Position numbers and translations under genes: made by a program. From assembly GCA_964414815.1 (NCBI GenBank), contig CAYPXY010000004.1:124001-188000 (forward strand): a stretch of DNA of 64,000 bases, written 5' to 3'. This DNA is from Mariniblastus sp964414815 (GTDB lineage: Bacteria > Planctomycetota > Planctomycetia > Pirellulales > Pirellulaceae). The number at the start of each line of letters is the position of its first letter. Position 1 is the stretch's first letter. Of this stretch, positions 60,061-64,000 are shown piece after piece. Under the pieces are notes generated by a model. It worked only from the letters and a program-made list of their open reading frames with translations. It was not told the origin of the DNA and ran no database searches.

Positions 60061-61806
60061 CTAATCCATCGCGGCCACTCGTTCGTCGAGTCGTGCAATG
60101 ATTTGCTCGAGCCACGGGCGGGTTGACGGATTCGCACGGCCCAGCAATTTCTGCATGATGATACGCTGATCGTCTTCGTTCTCTTGGTCTTTGAGCGCAT
60201 GATAGCACCAAGCCAACATCGCATGGACCTCGAAATTATTTGGCTCTTTAACCATCTTCGAAGCCTGAACCAGCGATGGAATCGCCTCGCTAAACTGTTC
60301 CGCATTCATGTGTTTCATTCCTCTGAGAAAATAAAACAGACCTTGATCGGGATACTGCTCAATCGCCAGCGCAATGATGTCGTCGAGGTTCGGAAACTGG
60401 CTTGCGTATTCGTTCACGAGCGACCGAATCATGGAGAACAGTACGATTTGAGCACCATTGTACTGGGTTTGTGCGATTTTCCAGTGGGTTTGCCCTCCCA
60501 GGACATCGCCACGCGACACCTTGTGAATCCCTAGCAACAAGTGAGCCACGGCAGGGGCTTTGGTCGCTTGGATGTTGGTCAGCAGTCCGGCCAGGTCTTT
60601 TCCGTCTTTTCGTTCCGGCAAGATCAATTCAATCAACTGGCTGCTGATGGCAGGATCTGCAGGCGAATTAAGAACCCCCAGACAAAGAACATCCAGGGCC
60701 GATTTAAACTGCTCGGGATCCTCCAGGTTTTCGAAATCAGAGGCTTGCTTGATCACCAATGTGGATGCGGCCGCGTCAAGAACGGATTTCATTCGTGGGC
60801 CGGAAGTCGTACGGCGTCCTTCGTCGATCAACTCGGCAGCAATTTTGTAGTTCTTTAGCTGAATCGCCGACATCGTCAACACACGCCAGAGTTCTGGAAT
60901 TCGTTCATCGCCAGGCATCTGCCGCGCAATCTGCAGCAGCAGCTTTCTGGCCTGTTCGTAGACCGCTTCCGCCCGTTCTTGCTGGTCTAATTCGACCAGC
61001 ACCAAAATCAACTTGGGAAGATGCCGGATCATGTCGATCGGATTCTTCTCCAGCACCGTCGTCATGTGCCCACAGGATTCCTCAAGCAGTTGCCGATATT
61101 CGGGAGCCTCCTTGGGATACTCGGAGGCTTGGGTGAGCAAGTGATCTGCCAACGTCAACTTGGTTTGATTGTCTTCTGGATTGAGCGCGATAGCCGACTC
61201 CAGATGTTTGAGAATTAGCTTATCTCGTCCCTCTCGGTCCAGATTTCGATCCAACATGTACCTTCGGGCAAACCAGTTGTGGGCAGGAATGTAATCCTTC
61301 TTGACCAGGCAGGTCATCAGGTCTTCCGCTTTGAATGGCTCTTCCAGACTTTCCCACATCGAAGCCAGATTGTATTTTGCAGAGTCACTTTCCGGTTCCA
61401 GATTCACCTGTTTCATTGCGAAGATTTTTGCAAAGGCCGGTCCGCGATCCGGGGTTATCAGAAAAGTCTCGTAATAGCGCTGCGCGCGGGCCACCCGATC
61501 CGGATAAAGATAGTAGTCCAGCCAAAGCACTCCCCCAACTCCGGTCGCCGTTGCCAAGGCCGGGATCGCCAGCAAAAAAGGTTTGCTTTCACGTGTCACC
61601 GTCCACGAATTGATCAGAAATGCAATCCAGGCGGCAACGATTCGAACCGGAAACAGCAGGGCATGAACTAGCGGACTGGTTTGTTGATCCCTGATTTTAT
61701 CTCCGGACCCCATCCGGTTGATCCACTGCATCAAAATCCGAAACGGCTTTGCCAGCCAGGCGGTGATCGAAAAGGATTCGAATTCTCGGTTACGTCTTCG
61801 GGCCAT
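60061..61806 (-). CDS. TPR membrane protein
   Basis: 581 residues. A basic N-terminus (MARRRNREFE) and two hydrophobic segments (about 48-68 PLVHALLFPVRIVAAWIAFL and 78-98) precede TPR-like helical repeats, e.g. AKYNLASMWESLEEPFKAED, HLESAIALNPEDNQTKLTLA and QFSEAIPSLVQASKMVKEPN. The overall layout suggests a membrane-bound scaffold. The adjacent gene begins 11 bases upstream and codes for another TPR protein, so they probably work together. Confidence 0.75.
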   Translation of the reverse strand: MARRRNREFESFSITAWLAKPFRILMQWINRMGSGDKIRDQQTSPLVHALLFPVRIVAAWIAFLINSWTVTRESKPFLLAIPALATATGVGGVLWLDYYLYPDRVARAQRYYETFLITPDRGPAFAKIFAMKQVNLEPESDSAKYNLASMWESLEEPFKAEDLMTCLVKKDYIPAHNWFARRYMLDRNLDREGRDKLILKHLESAIALNPEDNQTKLTLADHLLTQASEYPKEAPEYRQLLEESCGHMTTVLEKNPIDMIRHLPKLILVLVELDQQERAEAVYEQARKLLLQIARQMPGDERIPELWRVLTMSAIQLKNYKIAAELIDEGRRTTSGPRMKSVLDAAASTLVIKQASDFENLEDPEQFKSALDVLCLGVLNSPADPAISSQLIELILPERKDGKDLAGLLTNIQATKAPAVAHLLLGIHKVSRGDVLGGQTHWKIAQTQYNGAQIVLFSMIRSLVNEYASQFPNLDDIIALAIEQYPDQGLFYFLRGMKHMNAEQFSEAIPSLVQASKMVKEPNNFEVHAMLAWCYHALKDQENEDDQRIIMQKLLGRANPSTRPWLEQIIARLDERVAAMD

Positions 61807-61817
61807 AAATAACGTGA

Positions 61818-63488
61818 CTACTCCGTTTCCTGGGTTGCCTGGTCGAGTTTGGCAAGCTGCTTTTTATAATCGTCTGCCGACAAATTAGAAATCTCATAGC
61901 ACTTGATGAGAGCCTCAAGAATCTTTCGATTGGTGGGCCGATCCTGCAGTGCCAATTCAAAACTGGCAATCGCTTCGGGAATCCGGTTCAGTTGCATCAG
62001 AGCCATGGCACGAGTGTCGAGCAGGAATGTCCGCTTAGATTTGGCAGCATCCTGATTGGGAAGGTTCCGGAGCGCGTCCTCCACCAGCCTCAATGCGCGA
62101 TCTGGATTGGGGCGATTCGAAACCAGATAAACGTAAGCCAGATTGTTGAGTGTGTTCACATCGCGTGGATCCTTCTGTCTGGATCGCTCCAGATGCATCA
62201 CCGCCCCGTCATAGTCTTGCTTGGCCAACGCCACCGTCCCCAGTTCCAGCAGGATAATGGCCGGCGGATCCGGATCCTTTTCGGCATCGTAGATCTGCCT
62301 TGCTTTTTCGGCCAGCGGTAAGTCGCTACCCAATCCGATTTTGACCAATATCAGCAATACCTCGAGATTCTTGGGGTCTAAATGGTAAGCCTCGGCGGCC
62401 AGTTGAACATCCCGCTGAGTAAACTGGCTGCCAGGTGATGCATTGCTGTTACGTATCTGAGCGACCAACGCTCGAGCCTTCGACTGTTCCAGGTGAAGCC
62501 GCCTGAATGGATGCTTGTCTGCGAGCTGTTCAATTTCCTTATTCAATCTCGCGACCGCGACATCGTACTCTTTCAAGCCGAAGGTACACGTCAGCCACGC
62601 ATCCAGGTCTTTGGTCCATTCCACGGCCATGGCTTCTTGTTGCAAACGGGACTCAAACTTGGTGCGGGCCTGCCGAAGAACTTCCGCGATTGCCGCTTCA
62701 CGCACCTCCTTGGGACGGTCCAGCCGACTGTTGATCGCCACCAAGTTCCCGAAATAGTATGGGTCCGTCTCAAACAACTCGGTATAGGCTTCCAAGGCGT
62801 CTTCATGTCGCTGCAGCATGACCGCTGTTTCCGCTTTGCGTTTGAGCGCCTGTTGGTGCAACTCCAGGTCTTTTTGTTGATTGCCTTTGATCGCATGTCC
62901 GGCATGTGTAAAAATTGCAGGGACCGCAGCCTGAGCCTGAATCCGCCCTGCGTTCACCTGCTGAGCCAGATAATCAATCATCCACAGATGGGCCTCGGGA
63001 TAGCCTGCGTCATGAGCCGGTGCCAGCGAATTCATGAGTGAGAGTCCCATTTGTCGCGACTCCGCGATCGGCTCCACTAAACATACGGACGCAAATTTAT
63101 AACGATACTCCGGGGAGCTGGCATTCATTGCAATCAGCTTGGACCAATACAGCTTTTCGTTCTTGGTGACCCTCTCTAGCTCTACCCTTCGTTCATCGGT
63201 GGGCGGAATCAGCGAATCAAGACTCTGGTTGGAACTGGTTGCCTGTAACTGAAGCAGGGTATCATTGAGCTTTTTGGTTCGATCCAGACGCTCCTTATGG
63301 GCATCGTCCGCCCAGCGCTTGTACCGAGCTTCCTGCCGATCACGATCAATCGCCCCCATCAACAAGGCGCTCACCCCAATGAGCGCGGTAATCGCCGCAG
63401 GCAGTCCGAGCTGTAACGCCCGAAAGCGGCCGTGGCCGCCGGACGACTTGTTCGATCGTTGACGTGGTCGAGAAGAAGGTTCGTTCAT
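61818..63488 (-). CDS. TPR membrane protein, partner of the preceding gene
   Basis: 556 residues. A basic Ser/Arg-rich N-terminus (RPRQRSNKSSGGHGRFRAL) is followed by one hydrophobic helix (about 28-48, LGLPAAITALIGVSALLMGA) and then TPR-like repeats up to the C-terminus: VMLQRHEDALEAYTELFETD, AVMHLERSRQKDPRDVNTLN, AIASFELALQDRPTNRKILE. The single-helix anchor and the repeat content mirror the next gene, which starts 11 bases after its stop, indicating an operon of two interacting scaffold proteins. Confidence 0.75.
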   Translation of the reverse strand: MNEPSSRPRQRSNKSSGGHGRFRALQLGLPAAITALIGVSALLMGAIDRDRQEARYKRWADDAHKERLDRTKKLNDTLLQLQATSSNQSLDSLIPPTDERRVELERVTKNEKLYWSKLIAMNASSPEYRYKFASVCLVEPIAESRQMGLSLMNSLAPAHDAGYPEAHLWMIDYLAQQVNAGRIQAQAAVPAIFTHAGHAIKGNQQKDLELHQQALKRKAETAVMLQRHEDALEAYTELFETDPYYFGNLVAINSRLDRPKEVREAAIAEVLRQARTKFESRLQQEAMAVEWTKDLDAWLTCTFGLKEYDVAVARLNKEIEQLADKHPFRRLHLEQSKARALVAQIRNSNASPGSQFTQRDVQLAAEAYHLDPKNLEVLLILVKIGLGSDLPLAEKARQIYDAEKDPDPPAIILLELGTVALAKQDYDGAVMHLERSRQKDPRDVNTLNNLAYVYLVSNRPNPDRALRLVEDALRNLPNQDAAKSKRTFLLDTRAMALMQLNRIPEAIASFELALQDRPTNRKILEALIKCYEISNLSADDYKKQLAKLDQATQETE

Positions 63489-63768
63489 TTTGCTCGTGAC
63501 TCGGTAAGTGGCTCACATGCTATCAACGTTGATGTCACTTCACTGACAGCCGTGTTATCAACTTCAATTTTAACTGATGTCGGCGTATTTCGCCAGCAAC
63601 TCGCTGTGCCGGATTGTCCAGAATGTAACTGGTGAAGTTGCTCTGACAGCAATTCTACTGGATCACCAGTCATATCCGTCAAACTCGCTAAGTGCGGATT
63701 ATCGAGATAAATCCGAAGAATCGTTAAAAGTTGACACTTTTTTAGCCGAAGATTGGACAGGGTAAGGA
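63489..63768. other. Intergenic stretch, divergent promoter region
   Basis: About 280 bases between divergent genes. No RNA gene, terminator or repeat was recognised, and a 62-codon frame reading through to 63765 has no ribosome site or family likeness. Promoters for both flanking genes should lie here. Confidence 0.4.
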
Positions 63769-63810
63769 ATGCGATTACCTCAGACAGACCCTATTCAAGT
63801 CGATCGACCT

Positions 63811-64000
63811 ATGAAAACATCGTTCAAGAGAACCCAGGCTGCCCTATTGTTTTTGACCTCGCTCGGTATCGCAGCAGGTTTTCAAACTTCAAACGCGCCA
63901 GCCCAAGGTCATCCTCAAGGTTCGGGTAGTGGATGGAATCCCGGAGCTTCCAACCCTTGGCAGGCCGGAAGCCAGAATTCGTTGCCGCCCATTGTCTCGG
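63811..64000 (+). CDS. Secreted protein, N-terminal part
   Basis: Runs off the right edge after about 63 codons. From ATG 63811: MKTSFKRTQAALLFLTSLGI then an Ala-rich stretch ending NAPAQ, a good signal peptide; an in-frame ATG at 63769 with TAAGGA in front would add 14 residues. The mature start is Gly/Ser/Asn/Trp-rich (GSGSGWNPGASNPWQAG), a low-complexity stretch like many planctomycete exported proteins. No domain visible yet. Confidence 0.65.
   Translation, partial: MKTSFKRTQAALLFLTSLGIAAGFQTSNAPAQGHPQGSGSGWNPGASNPWQAGSQNSLPPIVS

Overview
The window looks like a chromosomal segment of a planctomycete, probably of the Pirellulales (inference from gene content; no rRNA or other phylogenetic marker was compared). 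The clues are a DUF1080 sugar-hydrolase-like secreted protein, Gfo/Idh/MocA and epimerase proteins with twin-arginine signals, a DoxX partner, ExbB/ExbD beside a large alpha/alpha-toroid membrane protein, many long secreted TPR proteins, weak Shine-Dalgarno sites, and dispersed hairpin repeats in the intergenic spaces.

Layout. 0-2 kb: leftward fatty-acyl operon (CrtI-like FAD oxidoreductase, FabZ, FabI running off the left edge). 2.2-3.4 kb: tRNA-Cys and a leftward Panacea-type antitoxin with a putative toxin. 3.5-7 kb: ElbB, a secreted alpha/beta hydrolase and a coiled-coil membrane protein. 7-11.5 kb: the housekeeping block dnaX-ybaB-recR followed by rpoN, all leftward. 11.5-17.8 kb: rightward class V aminotransferase, histidine-degradation genes hutU and hutH, a PfpI-like protein and threonine aldolase. 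17.8-21.3 kb: hybrid histidine kinase, thiol peroxidase and a Coa1-like membrane protein.

21.6-25.9 kb: degraded integrative/mobilizable element next to tRNA-Ala: tyrosine integrase broken by frameshifts, excisionase-like HTH, small unknown proteins, palindromes that could be an oriT, an accessory protein and a MobF relaxase cut short. An IS630-type transposase stub follows, and it is fused to the 3' end of a truncated sulfide:quinone oxidoreductase gene. 25.9-32.4 kb: sulfur island, all leftward: truncated SQR, TauE/SafE exporter, two tiny coupled membrane proteins (one only 57 aa), a persulfide dioxygenase-rhodanese fusion, rhodanese-DUF2892, ArsR, ArsR-rhodanese fusion and a DoxD-DoxA fusion. 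Together these look like a persulfide/thiosulfate handling pathway controlled by two ArsR-type sensors.

32.5-46.8 kb: uridine kinase, DUF1080 protein, a giant MscS channel, two TatA/B-type proteins, then a proton-motive-force module: ExbB, ExbD and a membrane protein whose N-terminal helix has the TonB-like Ser-x3-His spacing but whose C-terminus is a terpene-cyclase-like toroid; upstream lies a 1000-residue TPR protein and a divergent acyl-lipid desaturase. 47-64 kb: Tat-exported epimerase with a nucleotide-transporter-like MFS protein, an unknown secreted membrane protein, an ArsB/NhaD permease with a universal-stress-like protein, a tyrosine phosphatase, an unusual lipoprotein-type signal peptidase, a HEXXH protein, Gfo/Idh + DoxX, two TPR membrane proteins, and the start of a secreted protein at the right edge.

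Superimposed on this are several dispersed repeat families. The clearest (family A, four copies) is a roughly 113-base element with a 12-14 bp terminal inverted repeat and two internal hairpins, showing compensatory base changes between copies. A second element of the same architecture but different sequence (family D) lies at 56.1 kb. Several copies abut stop codons.
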